Below are positions 48,184 to 57,110 of a stretch of DNA of 58,503 bases, piece after piece (the first letter of the stretch is position 1; the number at the start of each line of letters is the position of its first letter). The position numbers and the translations under genes are program-made. The notes under the pieces were generated by a model that was not told the origin of the DNA, ran no database searches, and saw only the letters and a list, made by a program, of their open reading frames with translations. Source of the stretch: Candidatus Omnitrophota bacterium (GTDB lineage: Bacteria; Omnitrophota; Gorgyraeia; Aquiviventales; Aquiviventaceae); contig JACPRA010000024.1 in assembly GCA_016190215.1 (NCBI GenBank), positions 1 through 58,503 of the forward strand. The letters run 5' to 3'.

Positions 48184-49016
48184 TGGGTCGTCACCTCGCC
48201 CCGCCCCAGCGCGGAGAGGCTGCTGTTGTACGCGCGCATTTCTTCCACAGACACCCGATTGCTTCCCGTCGCATCAAAGGTGGCGCGGATATAGCGGTGG
48301 GCCGCCGCGGTGAAGGTCGCCGTCCAGGTCTTGCCGGGATCTTCCAGCACCTGCGATCCGCTCGCAATGGTTGTCCACGTCGAATTATCGTCGGACCACT
48401 CCAGGGTCACGCCGTTATCGGCGACGTTCGCGTTTTCCCGGATGACGATTCTATTCAGGGTGGGGGGCGAGCCCCCAAAATTCATCTTCAGCCATTGCCC
48501 GTCCCCGGTGGTGCTGGCCCGCCAGAATGAGCCGGTGCTGTCGTCGTTGGCGTCGCTGGCCGGGTGATCGGCCTGCTCCGTGGACGCGCTGGCGGTCGCG
48601 GAGAGGGCCTGGTTGGTGCCGTTGGAGACCGTCACGTCGAGCTGCTCCTCCGTGATCTCCCGCTTCGCCGCCGGCGTGGATTGGTTCGGCACATAGGCCG
48701 CCGAGGTGATCGTATATTCATCGCCTCCTTCATCCACGATCGTCACGACATACTCCCCCGCCCCGAACGATTCCGTGTAGCTGTTGCCGGGCGAGGCCGC
48801 CGCCAGCCAGGTGCCGGCCATCACGGCCTGGCGGGCCCGCTGCCACCCGGCGACGGCCACGTAATACGCCTGGCGGTCCAACAGCGCGGCTTTGCCCATC
48901 ACCATGCTGTTGTGCGCCCAGGTCCCCACGGCGAGGGCCAGCCCCGCCAGCACCAGCATCAGCAGGAAAACCAGCAACAGCGCCATGCCCCGTTGCGAAT
49001 GGCCGGGCCGGCGCAT
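48177..49016 (-). CDS. PilX/GspK-like pseudopilin with F5/8 type C (discoidin)-like domain
   Basis: QRGMALLLVFLLMLVLAGLALAVGTWAHNS prepilin helix; ASASTEQADHPASDANDDSTGSFWRASTTGDGQWLKMNFGGSPPTLNRIVIRE...YIRATFDATGSNRVSVEEMRAY. Confidence 0.8.
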   Translation of the reverse strand: MRRPGHSQRGMALLLVFLLMLVLAGLALAVGTWAHNSMVMGKAALLDRQAYYVAVAGWQRARQAVMAGTWLAAASPGNSYTESFGAGEYVVTIVDEGGDEYTITSAAYVPNQSTPAAKREITEEQLDVTVSNGTNQALSATASASTEQADHPASDANDDSTGSFWRASTTGDGQWLKMNFGGSPPTLNRIVIRENANVADNGVTLEWSDDNSTWTTIASGSQVLEDPGKTWTATFTAAAHRYIRATFDATGSNRVSVEEMRAYNSSLSALGRGEVTTQW

Positions 49017-49021
49017 TAACG

Positions 49022-49570
49022 TTAATACACCACCGGACAGGCGTCGTCACCCTCGCCGACCAGATTGCGAGTGAACACGGCCGCCGGCATGGAGACGCTC
49101 TCGGTCAATTTGGCGACCGTCGCCGTCACTTGGATGACGCGGATGGAATCTTCTTCCTCACTGCCGGAGACCGTGCCGGTGGTCGTCGTGCCGAAGCAGT
49201 CTACGTAATCGAAATCGAACGCGGTCACGTTGCGCAGGATGGTCCGCTGCGACGAATCGGCGTCATCGCGGGTCAGGACGTCGGCGGCGGCGTCGTATTC
49301 ATACTCCACGTTGTTGACGGCCGGCGTATCGAATTGCACGTGGTCGGTCTCCGCGACGTCCATGTTATCGGCAACGCCGGCATCTCGGATCACCCACTCC
49401 AACACGTGGGCCAATTGCTGCCGGATCTCCTCGCGCGTATTGACGGCGGCCGCCAGGCGCAGGCTCGAAATCACCGGGTCATACGCGCCGGCGATCAGCA
49501 GGCCCAGGACCACCATGGCCACCATCAGCTCGACCAGCGAAAACCCCTGGGTCCGCCGGGATCGGCTCAC
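49022..49570 (-). CDS. Type IV pilin/pseudopilin (PilW/GspJ-like)
   Basis: RRTQGFSLVELMVAMVVLGLLIAGAYD prepilin peptidase motif; probable GTG start at 49570. Confidence 0.85.
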   Translation of the reverse strand: MSRSRRTQGFSLVELMVAMVVLGLLIAGAYDPVISSLRLAAAVNTREEIRQQLAHVLEWVIRDAGVADNMDVAETDHVQFDTPAVNNVEYEYDAAADVLTRDDADSSQRTILRNVTAFDFDYVDCFGTTTTGTVSGSEEEDSIRVIQVTATVAKLTESVSMPAAVFTRNLVGEGDDACPVVY

Positions 49571-49929
49571 AGGTTCGACCGGTAGGTCCGCAGGCTGATG
49601 CTGGCATCGCCGCCGGAAGCCGGCCACGACACCGTGATCAGCACCTGCTTGAGGTTGGTGTACGGGGTGGTGACGGTCACCTGCCGGCTGAAGCGCGTGT
49701 ACCCGCTGGGGCTGCTGATGGAGGCGTTGGATTCGTCGGCCAGGCTGGCGTACGCGATGTTGCGCAATTGCTCCATCCGCCATTCGGCCAAATGGGTGGC
49801 CAGCAGCACGTTTTCACCTTGGGCGGCGGCAACTTGCGCGCGGTGCAGCAACTCGACAGCCCCCACCGTCCCTACAGCAAAAAGGACAAGCGCGATCATC
49901 AGCTCGAGGAGCGTGACTCCCCGGCGCAT
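49567..49929 (-). CDS. Pseudopilin (PilV/GspI-like)
   Basis: MRRGVTLLELMIALVLFAVGTVGAVELLHRAQ. Confidence 0.85.
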   Translation of the reverse strand: MRRGVTLLELMIALVLFAVGTVGAVELLHRAQVAAAQGENVLLATHLAEWRMEQLRNIAYASLADESNASISSPSGYTRFSRQVTVTTPYTNLKQVLITVSWPASGGDASISLRTYRSNL

Positions 49930-49933
49930 GAGG

Positions 49934-50374
49934 CTAAAACGTCCCGGTGCCGTTCGTCACGAAGATGTCGTCGTCGCTCGTGCCGGCCAGCGTCCCGTCC
50001 GTGTCGGCGCCGGTGATGTCGGCGGCGCGGTCCCGGCCGTAGGACCAGACCACATAGTAGACGCCGTTCGTGTCCTTGGCATAGCCGTAGTCGTTGCTGC
50101 CGGAGCGGAAGGGGTCGTCCGGCACCACGCTGATGATGCGCGGGGTCGCCGTGATCAGGGTGGTCAGGCTGGTCGGCAGCGTGTTGCTGTTATGGATGTA
50201 GTAGGACTCGATGGCGGTGGCCACCGTCCGCAGGTCCGCCCGCGCGCGGTTCTCGGCGGCCTCGTCTTGCGCGCCGCGGAAATGCGGCAAGAGCACGCCG
50301 ATCAGGGTGGCGATCACCACCATGACGATCATCATTTCAATCAAGGTAAAACCCCGACGGCGTCGCATCATCAC
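49934..50374 (-). CDS. Pilin/GspG-like pseudopilin
   Basis: RRRGFTLIEMMIVMVVIATLIGVLLPHFRGAQDEAAENRARADLRTVATAIESYY. Confidence 0.9.
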   Translation of the reverse strand: MMMRRRRGFTLIEMMIVMVVIATLIGVLLPHFRGAQDEAAENRARADLRTVATAIESYYIHNSNTLPTSLTTLITATPRIISVVPDDPFRSGSNDYGYAKDTNGVYYVVWSYGRDRAADITGADTDGTLAGTSDDDIFVTNGTGTF

Positions 50375-50449
50375 GCTCTCCTCCTCACAAAGAAGCCGTA
50401 AAATAAAGTGGGGCTAGTATCGCATACCGGCGGCGGGGCGACAACTCCC

Positions 50450-51664
50450 TCATCGCACCACGTTCACCATCCCGAACAGCGGCAGCAGGATGCTGGCCAT
50501 GATGAACGCCACCATGCCGCCCATGAAGATGAGGAACACCGGCTCCACGAACGCCATCGCCCGTTTGATGCCGTGCATCACCAGCTCGTCATAATGCTCC
50601 GCGATCTGGGCCAGCATGTGGTCCAGCGTGCCGGACGCCTCTCCCACCGCGATCATCTGGACGACCATCGGCGGAAATTCCTTGCTGACCCGCAGCGGAT
50701 CCGCCAAGCTCCCGCCCTGCCGCACGCTGGTTTGAACGTTCTGCACGACGTCGCCGATGAGGACGTTGCCGCAGGCCTCCTGCACGATTGCCAGCGACTC
50801 CAGAATCGGCACCCCGCTCGACAAGAGGGTCTCCAGCACCCGGGCGAAGCGCGCCAGCGCCACCTTGCGCGCCAGCGGGCCGATGACCGGCAGGCGCAGG
50901 ATCAGTGTGTCGTACTGGCGCCGGCCCGGCGGGGTCTGCGCGTAGGCGCGCAGCGCCCAGATCACCCCCGCCGCGCCCCCGATCACCGCCGGCCACCACT
51001 GGCGCAGAAACTGGCTCACCTGATAGAGCACTTTGGTCGGCAGCGGCAGCGGGACCTCCGCCTCTAGAAAAATCTGCATGAACTTCGGGATCACCCCGCC
51101 TACCAGCACGCCGGCCACGACCACGCTCACCGCCAGCAAGAAGGCGGGATACGTGAGGGCGGTCTGCAGTTGGCGCCGGATGTCGGCCTGGCGCCGGGTG
51201 AATTCGGAGAGCCGGCGCAGCACTTCATCCAGCTTGCCGGAGGCTTCCCCCGCGCGCACCATGTTGATGAAAATTGTGGAGAAGATGCGGCGGTGCCGCG
51301 TCAGCGCCTCGGAAAATCCCAGGCCGCCTTCGACGCTGCGCGCCACGTCTTGCACGGCGCGGCGCAGCCCCGGCGCTTCGGTTTGCTGGACGAGCGTATC
51401 CAGCGCCGTCACCAGCGGAATGCCCACCTGGATCATCTTGGAGAGCTGCACGTTGAAGAGCACCAGGTCGTCATACCGCACCCGGCCGCCGCCCCGCGGC
51501 GCTCCAGCCGCAGCGGCGGCACCCGGGGGCAGCTCCCGCGCCTGGGTCACCAGGTAGCCCATGCGCTTGAGCTGGTCGGCCAGCGCCTCGTGCGTGGGGG
51601 CGGCCAGCGTGCCGGTGACAGACTTTCCCCGCTCATCGCGAGCAGTGTATCGATAGTTTGGCAT
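50450..51664 (-). CDS. pilC: PilC/GspF inner-membrane platform protein
   Basis: MPNYRYTARDERGKSVTGTLAAPTHEALADQLKRMGY...DLVLFNVQLSKMIQVGIPLVTALDTLV; MVGEASGTLDHML-type motif. Confidence 0.93.
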   Translation of the reverse strand: MPNYRYTARDERGKSVTGTLAAPTHEALADQLKRMGYLVTQARELPPGAAAAAGAPRGGGRVRYDDLVLFNVQLSKMIQVGIPLVTALDTLVQQTEAPGLRRAVQDVARSVEGGLGFSEALTRHRRIFSTIFINMVRAGEASGKLDEVLRRLSEFTRRQADIRRQLQTALTYPAFLLAVSVVVAGVLVGGVIPKFMQIFLEAEVPLPLPTKVLYQVSQFLRQWWPAVIGGAAGVIWALRAYAQTPPGRRQYDTLILRLPVIGPLARKVALARFARVLETLLSSGVPILESLAIVQEACGNVLIGDVVQNVQTSVRQGGSLADPLRVSKEFPPMVVQMIAVGEASGTLDHMLAQIAEHYDELVMHGIKRAMAFVEPVFLIFMGGMVAFIMASILLPLFGMVNVVR

Positions 51665-51671
51665 CGTCTTC

Positions 51672-52126
51672 GTCGCTCGTCGCTGGTTGCTTGTTGCTAG
51701 CACTACAGGGAGCTATTTGAGACAACGAATCAAGTTTGTGAGCATTTTGGATTCGTGCTGAATCAACTCTAAGAGGGTTTCCTTTGTGATCTCCTCCACA
51801 TACCCTAACGCACATGCGATCTCACACTGGGTTTCGAGTTCCGCACAGGAGCCTAAAGCCACGTAGAGCAGTTGCCGATACTCCTTGTTGTGTCTTCGGT
51901 TAAACCCTTCTGCAATATTCGAGGGAATGGACACCGCCGCCCGGCGCATCTGACCGGCCAGTCCGTACTCCTCACGTCTCGGGAATAATTCGGTCATCTC
52001 GTAGATTTTTCGGACAATCTCCATTCCATTCCTCCAGACATCCAAGTCCCGGAAGTCCTTGATCATCCTTGGCATCGCCTATCCTGTTCACCATCCACTA
52101 GCAACGAGCAACCAGCGACGAGCGAC
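51672..52126. mobile_element. Putative S23/IVS-like element: four-helix-bundle ORF between 29-nt inverted repeats
   Basis: GTCGCTCGTCGCTGGTTGCTTGTTGCTAG (51672-51700) vs CTAGCAACGAGCAACCAGCGACGAGCGAC (52098-52126), one mismatch. Confidence 0.7.
51713..52075 (-). CDS. Four-helix bundle protein (23S rRNA intervening-sequence / S23 type)
   Basis: IKDFRDLDVWRNGMEIVRKIYEMTELFPRREEYGLAGQMRRAAVSIPSNIAEGFNRRHNKEYRQLLYVALGSCAELETQ. Confidence 0.93.
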   Translation of the reverse strand: MPRMIKDFRDLDVWRNGMEIVRKIYEMTELFPRREEYGLAGQMRRAAVSIPSNIAEGFNRRHNKEYRQLLYVALGSCAELETQCEIACALGYVEEITKETLLELIQHESKMLTNLIRCLK

Positions 52127-52131
52127 TGCAT

Positions 52132-53793
52132 CTATTCTAATTGAGTGACGCGCAGCACTTCTTCCAAGGTGGTGACCCCGGCGCGCACTTTGGCCAGGCC
52201 GTCTTCGCGCAGGGTCCGCATGCCGCCGCGCCTGGCCGCCTCGCGGATGACATAGGCCGGCTGCTTGGCCACAATGGCGTTCTTGATCTCCTCGGTCACC
52301 CGCAGCAGCTCGAAGATGCCGATCCGGCCTTTGTAGCCGGTCTGGTGGCAGGCCGCGCATCCCGTGCCCCGCGAGAGCTTGGTCGCCCCGTCCAGCGGCG
52401 TGTCCCGCAGCACGTGGGAGGCCGGCTGGTAGGTTTCTTTGCATTTGGAGCAGATCACGCGCACCAAGCGCTGCGCGATGATCCCGGCCACGGAGGAGGC
52501 CACCAGGAACGATTCGAGGCCCATGTCGAGCAGCCGCGCGATCGCGCCGGGCGCGTCATTCGTGTGCAGGGTGGAAAAAATCAAATGGCCGGTTAAGGCG
52601 GCCTGGATGGCCACCTCCGCCGTCTCCCGGTCGCGGATCTCGCCCACCATGATGACGTCCGGGTCCTGCCGCAGGAACGAGCGCAGCGAGGAGGCGAAGG
52701 TCATATCCGCTTTCGGGTTGACCTGCACCTGGTTGACGCCGGGCAGCTGGTATTCCACCGGGTCTTCAATGGTGAGAATGTTGCGCGCGGGATCGTTGAT
52801 CAGATTCAGGGCGGCGTACAACGTGGTCGTTTTACCGGAGCCGGTGGGCCCGGTCACCAGCAGGATGCCGTGGGGCAGATGGATGAGCTGCTCCACCTGG
52901 GCCTGCAGCGCCGGGTCCAGCCCCAGCTGGGGCAGCGACAGCAGCATCTGCGAGGCGTTCAAGAGCCGCAGCACCACGGTTTCGCCGAACTGCGTGGGGA
53001 CGGTGGACACGCGCAGGTCCACCTCGTGCCCTTCCATCTTCAGGCGGAACCGCCCGTCCTGTGATTTGCGCTTTTCGGCGATGTCCAGCTTCGAGAGCAC
53101 TTTGATGCGCGAGACGATGGCGGAATGCAGCGGCAGCGGCGGGCCCTTCACTTCGCGCAGGATGCCGTCCACCCGGAAGCGCGTCCGCAGCACGCCGTCG
53201 CCGGGCTCCAGGTGAATGTCGCTCGCCTGGTCCCGCACCGCCTGCAGGATGAGCTGGTTCACCAGCCGGATCACCGGCGCATCCTCGGCCAGCGCCTCTT
53301 CCGCTTTAGGCAGGGCGGCTTCGTTGATGGCATGCGCGGCTTCCTCCACCCCCCGCGCGCCGTAATACTGGTCAATGGCCTGCCGGATGCCGGTGGCGGT
53401 GCTCAGCACGGTTTTCACGGCGCACTTGGTTCGCAACCGCAGTTCATCCAGCGCAAAGAAATTGAGCGGGTCGTCCATCGCCACGGTGAGCGTGTCGCCG
53501 ATCTTGAACACCGGCACGAGGGTGTGCTTGCGCGCCAAGGCTTCGGGCACGAGCTGCACGATTTCCGGGCGGATCAAATAGGTGGAGAGATCAATCGTGG
53601 TCATGCCCAGCTGCTCAGCCAACAGGTTGGTCAAATCCTGCTCGCTGATCACCCCTTGCTGGATGATGGCCTGCTTCAGGGAGATGCTGGATTTGGTGGC
53701 CTGTGCTTGGGCGGCTTGCACCTGGGCTGGCGTCAAGATGCCCTGGGACACCAGCAGCTCAGGCAACGGTTTCGCGCTTCGAATGAGGGCCAT
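52132..53793 (-). CDS. pilB: PilB/GspE secretion ATPase
   Basis: GILLVTGPTGSGKTTTLYAALN, GEIRDRETAEVAIQAALTGHLIFSTLHTNDA; CSKC...CAAC zinc motif. Confidence 0.95.
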   Translation of the reverse strand: MALIRSAKPLPELLVSQGILTPAQVQAAQAQATKSSISLKQAIIQQGVISEQDLTNLLAEQLGMTTIDLSTYLIRPEIVQLVPEALARKHTLVPVFKIGDTLTVAMDDPLNFFALDELRLRTKCAVKTVLSTATGIRQAIDQYYGARGVEEAAHAINEAALPKAEEALAEDAPVIRLVNQLILQAVRDQASDIHLEPGDGVLRTRFRVDGILREVKGPPLPLHSAIVSRIKVLSKLDIAEKRKSQDGRFRLKMEGHEVDLRVSTVPTQFGETVVLRLLNASQMLLSLPQLGLDPALQAQVEQLIHLPHGILLVTGPTGSGKTTTLYAALNLINDPARNILTIEDPVEYQLPGVNQVQVNPKADMTFASSLRSFLRQDPDVIMVGEIRDRETAEVAIQAALTGHLIFSTLHTNDAPGAIARLLDMGLESFLVASSVAGIIAQRLVRVICSKCKETYQPASHVLRDTPLDGATKLSRGTGCAACHQTGYKGRIGIFELLRVTEEIKNAIVAKQPAYVIREAARRGGMRTLREDGLAKVRAGVTTLEEVLRVTQLE

Positions 53794-53984
53794 TAGTGAG
53801 TCGGCTTCATCTGTTGGGCGACCCAGGAGTCCAGAATTGTCGGGCTAAATCGCCATTGGGAACCTACCTTAAACCCAGGCAGTATACCACGTTGCGCCAA
53901 CCGGTAGATGGTGGTCGAGTTGACGCGGAACCGCTGCGCGACTTCCTCGACAGACAGATAGGACGCGAAGTTTCGAGAGCGCAT
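53793..53984 (-). CDS. Excisionase-family/MerR-like helix-turn-helix protein
   Basis: YLSVEEVAQRFRVNSTTIYRLAQRGILPGFKVGSQWRFSPTILDSWV; start at 53984 favoured by upstream promoter. Confidence 0.85.
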   Translation of the reverse strand: MRSRNFASYLSVEEVAQRFRVNSTTIYRLAQRGILPGFKVGSQWRFSPTILDSWVAQQMKPTH

Positions 53985-53993
53985 GATACCTAA

Positions 53994-54023
53994 ACTATGC
54001 CTGATTTTCATGAAACGTGTCAA
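53994..54023 (-). promoter_or_regulatory. Sigma70 promoter TTGACA-N18-CATAGT for the HTH/pilus operon
   Basis: -35 54023-54018, -10 53999-53994; ATG at 53984. Confidence 0.65.
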
Positions 54024-54119
54024 GGAAACCTAACGTCTGATAGCGCTGGCGAAGCCTGGCGAAGCGGCGCGGCTGGAGGTGAACTGCGCGGGATTCGGAA
54101 CCGGAAGAACGCGGAAGGC

Positions 54120-55466
54120 TTACGGGCGCAACGCGGCCGGATCGGACGCCAACTGCCCCAGGTGCTGGCGGCAGGCGACGCGCAGCTCGCGGCAGCGAAG
54201 CTCTTCGCACCACGGCACCGGCGCGGCATCGGGCCATTCATCCAAGACGGTCAAGGCTTGCCGCAACTGCTGCTGCGCCTGGGCCGCCTCCCCGCCATCC
54301 AGGTGCACGATGGCCAAGGCCAAGTAGACCAGCGGCTGCAACGGCTCCAAATAGCGGGCCCGCTCAAACGCGTGCAAGGCGGCGGGGCGCCGGCCGGTCT
54401 TGTGGTAGAGCAAGCCCAGCAGGTAGTGCGCGTTAGCGGATAAGGCGTCCGTTCGCACGATGTCCTGTAGCAGGCGGATGGCTTCTTCATGGCGCCCGGC
54501 ATCCGCCAGGCTCGAGGCGAGTCCGCACTGCGCCGCGGCATCCTGCCGGCGCGGTTCTTGGGCCGTCGGGAGCAGGCTGAGGGACGGCCGCGCGGCCCGG
54601 AGTCCGGCCGGGGCCGCGGAGGCCTTGCGATACACGACCGCCTCGGGAAACACCACCGGGGCAAACGCCGTAGACACGCCCCAGAGCGTCTCCGCGTGGC
54701 CGAGAAAGAGATAGCCCCCCTCCCCCAGCGCCTGGGCGAACTGCGCGATGATGCGCGCGGTCGCCGCCGGCGTGAAATAGATCGTCACATTGCGGCACCA
54801 GAGGAGGTGGACGTCCCGCATGTCCGGGAGGCCAAACGGATCGCGGGCCAGGTTGTGGGGCGCAAACCGCACGAGGCGCTTCACGCGGTCGCGCACGCGA
54901 TAGCCGTCCTGCTCGCTCAGGAAATATCGCTCGCGCCACGCCGCCGGCACGCCCCGCAGCGAGCGCGCGGGATACCATCCGCGCTCCGCGCGCGCCAGGC
55001 TGCCGCGATGCAGATCGGTCGCCAAGATCGTCACGGCCCAGGTCTCAGGCTGCGGCAGCGATTCCAACAGCGCCATGGCGATGGAGTAGGGCTCTTCCCC
55101 GGTGGAACAGCCAGCGGACCAGACCGCCAGGCGCCGGTCCGCCCCGCGCGCCTTCACGAGGTCGGGAATGAGGTGGCGAGTCAGCACGTCAAATTGCGCG
55201 CGGTAGCGAAACCACTGGGTCTCGCCGACGGTGACTTCCTGGAGCAGTGCTCGGATCTCCGCGCGCCCCTCCGGGGCGTCGGTCAGCAGGCGCGCATAGT
55301 CATCCACCGCGCTGAGCCGGCGCGCGTCCATCCGGGCGGCCAGGCCGGCGTGTAATACACTCTGCCGGGCGGGGTCCAAGGCCAACCCGCCTTCCCGTTC
55401 CAAGAGCAGGCGGAACCGCTCAAACTCCGCGCGGGTCACGTGTAAACGACTCGAGGAAGAGATCAT
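54120..55466 (-). CDS. cheR: CheR-type chemoreceptor methyltransferase with C-terminal TPR-like region
   Basis: FRYRAQFDVLTRHLIPDL...WSAGCSTGEEPYSIAMALLE...ILATDLHRGSLARAERGWYPARSLRGVP; DVHLLWCRNVTIYF. Confidence 0.92.
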   Translation of the reverse strand: MISSSSRLHVTRAEFERFRLLLEREGGLALDPARQSVLHAGLAARMDARRLSAVDDYARLLTDAPEGRAEIRALLQEVTVGETQWFRYRAQFDVLTRHLIPDLVKARGADRRLAVWSAGCSTGEEPYSIAMALLESLPQPETWAVTILATDLHRGSLARAERGWYPARSLRGVPAAWRERYFLSEQDGYRVRDRVKRLVRFAPHNLARDPFGLPDMRDVHLLWCRNVTIYFTPAATARIIAQFAQALGEGGYLFLGHAETLWGVSTAFAPVVFPEAVVYRKASAAPAGLRAARPSLSLLPTAQEPRRQDAAAQCGLASSLADAGRHEEAIRLLQDIVRTDALSANAHYLLGLLYHKTGRRPAALHAFERARYLEPLQPLVYLALAIVHLDGGEAAQAQQQLRQALTVLDEWPDAAPVPWCEELRCRELRVACRQHLGQLASDPAALRP

Positions 55467-55840
55467 GCCTTTTCGGCTCCCTCCAGGAGCTTCTTGGCGG
55501 TTTCGAGGATCCGGGACGGGTCGGCATCCTTGGTGCAATACTCGTCCGCCCCGGTCTGCTTGCTCAACCCCCGGGATTCGGCGTCTGTGCGGCCGGTGAG
55601 CATCAGCACTTTCGTGGCGCGAAACCGCTCGTCCCCCTTCAACATCTGGCAGACCTCAAACCCGTTCATTTTGGGCAGCATCAGGTCCAGGATCAGCAAA
55701 TCGGGGCGCGCTTTCCGGGCCAGGTTCAGCGCGGAGAGCCCGTCGCCGGCCGTCAGCACCTCGTGCCCTTCCGACTGGAAGAGCTGGGTGAACACGGTCG
55801 TAATGGTGGGGCTGTCGTCCACGATCAAGATTTTTGCCAT
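55463..55840 (-). CDS. Response regulator receiver-domain protein (PilH/CheY-like)
   Basis: KILIVDDSPTITTVFTQLFQSEGHEVLTAGDGLSALNLARKARPDLLILDLMLPKMNGFEVCQML. Confidence 0.92.
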   Translation of the reverse strand: MAKILIVDDSPTITTVFTQLFQSEGHEVLTAGDGLSALNLARKARPDLLILDLMLPKMNGFEVCQMLKGDERFRATKVLMLTGRTDAESRGLSKQTGADEYCTKDADPSRILETAKKLLEGAEKA

Positions 55841-56646
55841 CAGGCCGCCGGACCTCGTAAGCCGCGCAGGGCCGCCTGGAGCTGTTGCAGCAGCTCCTGC
55901 GGCTCTTCGGATTTCGACACGTAAGACACCGCGCCCGCCTCAAACGCCCACAACTGGTCAATGGGCCGGTCCCGGTTGGACAGCATGACCACCGGGATGT
56001 GCTGGGTGGCCGGGTTTTGGCGCAACCGCAGGCACACTTGATAGCCGTCCAATTTCGGCAGCACGATATCGAGCAAGATCAGGTTCGGCCGGGCCTGCTC
56101 GGCCAGCTGCAAGGCGGTTTCGCCGGTCGAGGCCGTCAGCACCCGGTAGCCCCGGTCGCTCAGCAGCCGCTCCACGCTGGCCAAAATAGCCGGGCTGTCG
56201 TCCACCAACAAAATGGTCGTCTGGGGCGGGCTGACCCCCGGCCCGGCCGGCGCGGCCTGGCCATCCGGCGCGGTCGCGCGCAGCGCTTCGGCCACGCGCT
56301 GGATCAGGTCGGATTCGCTGCGAGGCTTGGTGAGGTAGAACAAGGCGCCCGCGAGCTTGCCTTCCAGCTCATCGCGCTCCGTGCCCCGCTGGGTGAGCAT
56401 GATCACCGGGATCGCGCGGGTCGCTTCATCTTCTTTGAGCCGCAGGCACACTTCATAGCCGTTCATGCCCGGCAGCATCACGTCGAGGATAATGGCATCG
56501 GGATGCGCCCGGCGGGCCTGCTCCAACCCCGCTTCCCCGGTCGCGGCCGTCAGCACCTCGTAGCCTTGCGTTTCCAAGATGGAGGCCGCCCGCAGCAGCA
56601 CGGTCGGGCTGTCATCCACGACGAGGACGCGCGGCCGGGCCGTCAT
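55840..56646 (-). CDS. Tandem double receiver-domain protein (REC-REC)
   Basis: Two REC domains: VLVVDDSPTVLLRAA...ILDVMLPGMNGYEV and ILLVDDSPAILASVE...LLDIVLPKLDGYQV. Confidence 0.9.
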   Translation of the reverse strand: MTARPRVLVVDDSPTVLLRAASILETQGYEVLTAATGEAGLEQARRAHPDAIILDVMLPGMNGYEVCLRLKEDEATRAIPVIMLTQRGTERDELEGKLAGALFYLTKPRSESDLIQRVAEALRATAPDGQAAPAGPGVSPPQTTILLVDDSPAILASVERLLSDRGYRVLTASTGETALQLAEQARPNLILLDIVLPKLDGYQVCLRLRQNPATQHIPVVMLSNRDRPIDQLWAFEAGAVSYVSKSEEPQELLQQLQAALRGLRGPAA

Positions 56647-57110
56647 GACCGCGCTCCGGTGATGGCCGAATCGCCGGCGAGAACGGCGCCCAACGCCAGG
56701 CTGTCGAGCAGCAGGAGGATGCGCCCCTGCAGCGGCACCATGCCCTGCACCACGCCGGGCTCCATCATGCCCAGGCCGTCCCGGGGAGCGGGTTGCACGG
56801 CATCCTGCGCGATCGTGATGACCTCCTCGACGCTCTCGACGAGCCAGCCCACCTCTTGATGCGGCCAGCGGACGATCAAAATGCGCTCCGCCGGCCGGTC
56901 GGCATCGTGCGGGCAGTGTACTCCCAAGCAGGCGGCCAGATCAAGCACCGGCACGATGCGGCCGCGCCAGACGATCACGCCGGCCACCGAGCGCCCGGAC
57001 GAGGGCACCGGCCGCAGCGGCTGCGCGGCGAGCACTTCCCGCACCTGCTCCAACGGCAGGGCATACCGCTCGCCGCCCACCCCGAACACCACCATCTGGC
57101 GCGCGCTCAT
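56643..57110 (-). CDS. cheW: CheW-like coupling protein
   Basis: MVVFGVGGERYALPLEQVREVLAAQPLRPVPSSGRSVAGVIVWRGRIVPVLDLAACLG. Confidence 0.9.
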   Translation of the reverse strand: MSARQMVVFGVGGERYALPLEQVREVLAAQPLRPVPSSGRSVAGVIVWRGRIVPVLDLAACLGVHCPHDADRPAERILIVRWPHQEVGWLVESVEEVITIAQDAVQPAPRDGLGMMEPGVVQGMVPLQGRILLLLDSLALGAVLAGDSAITGARS

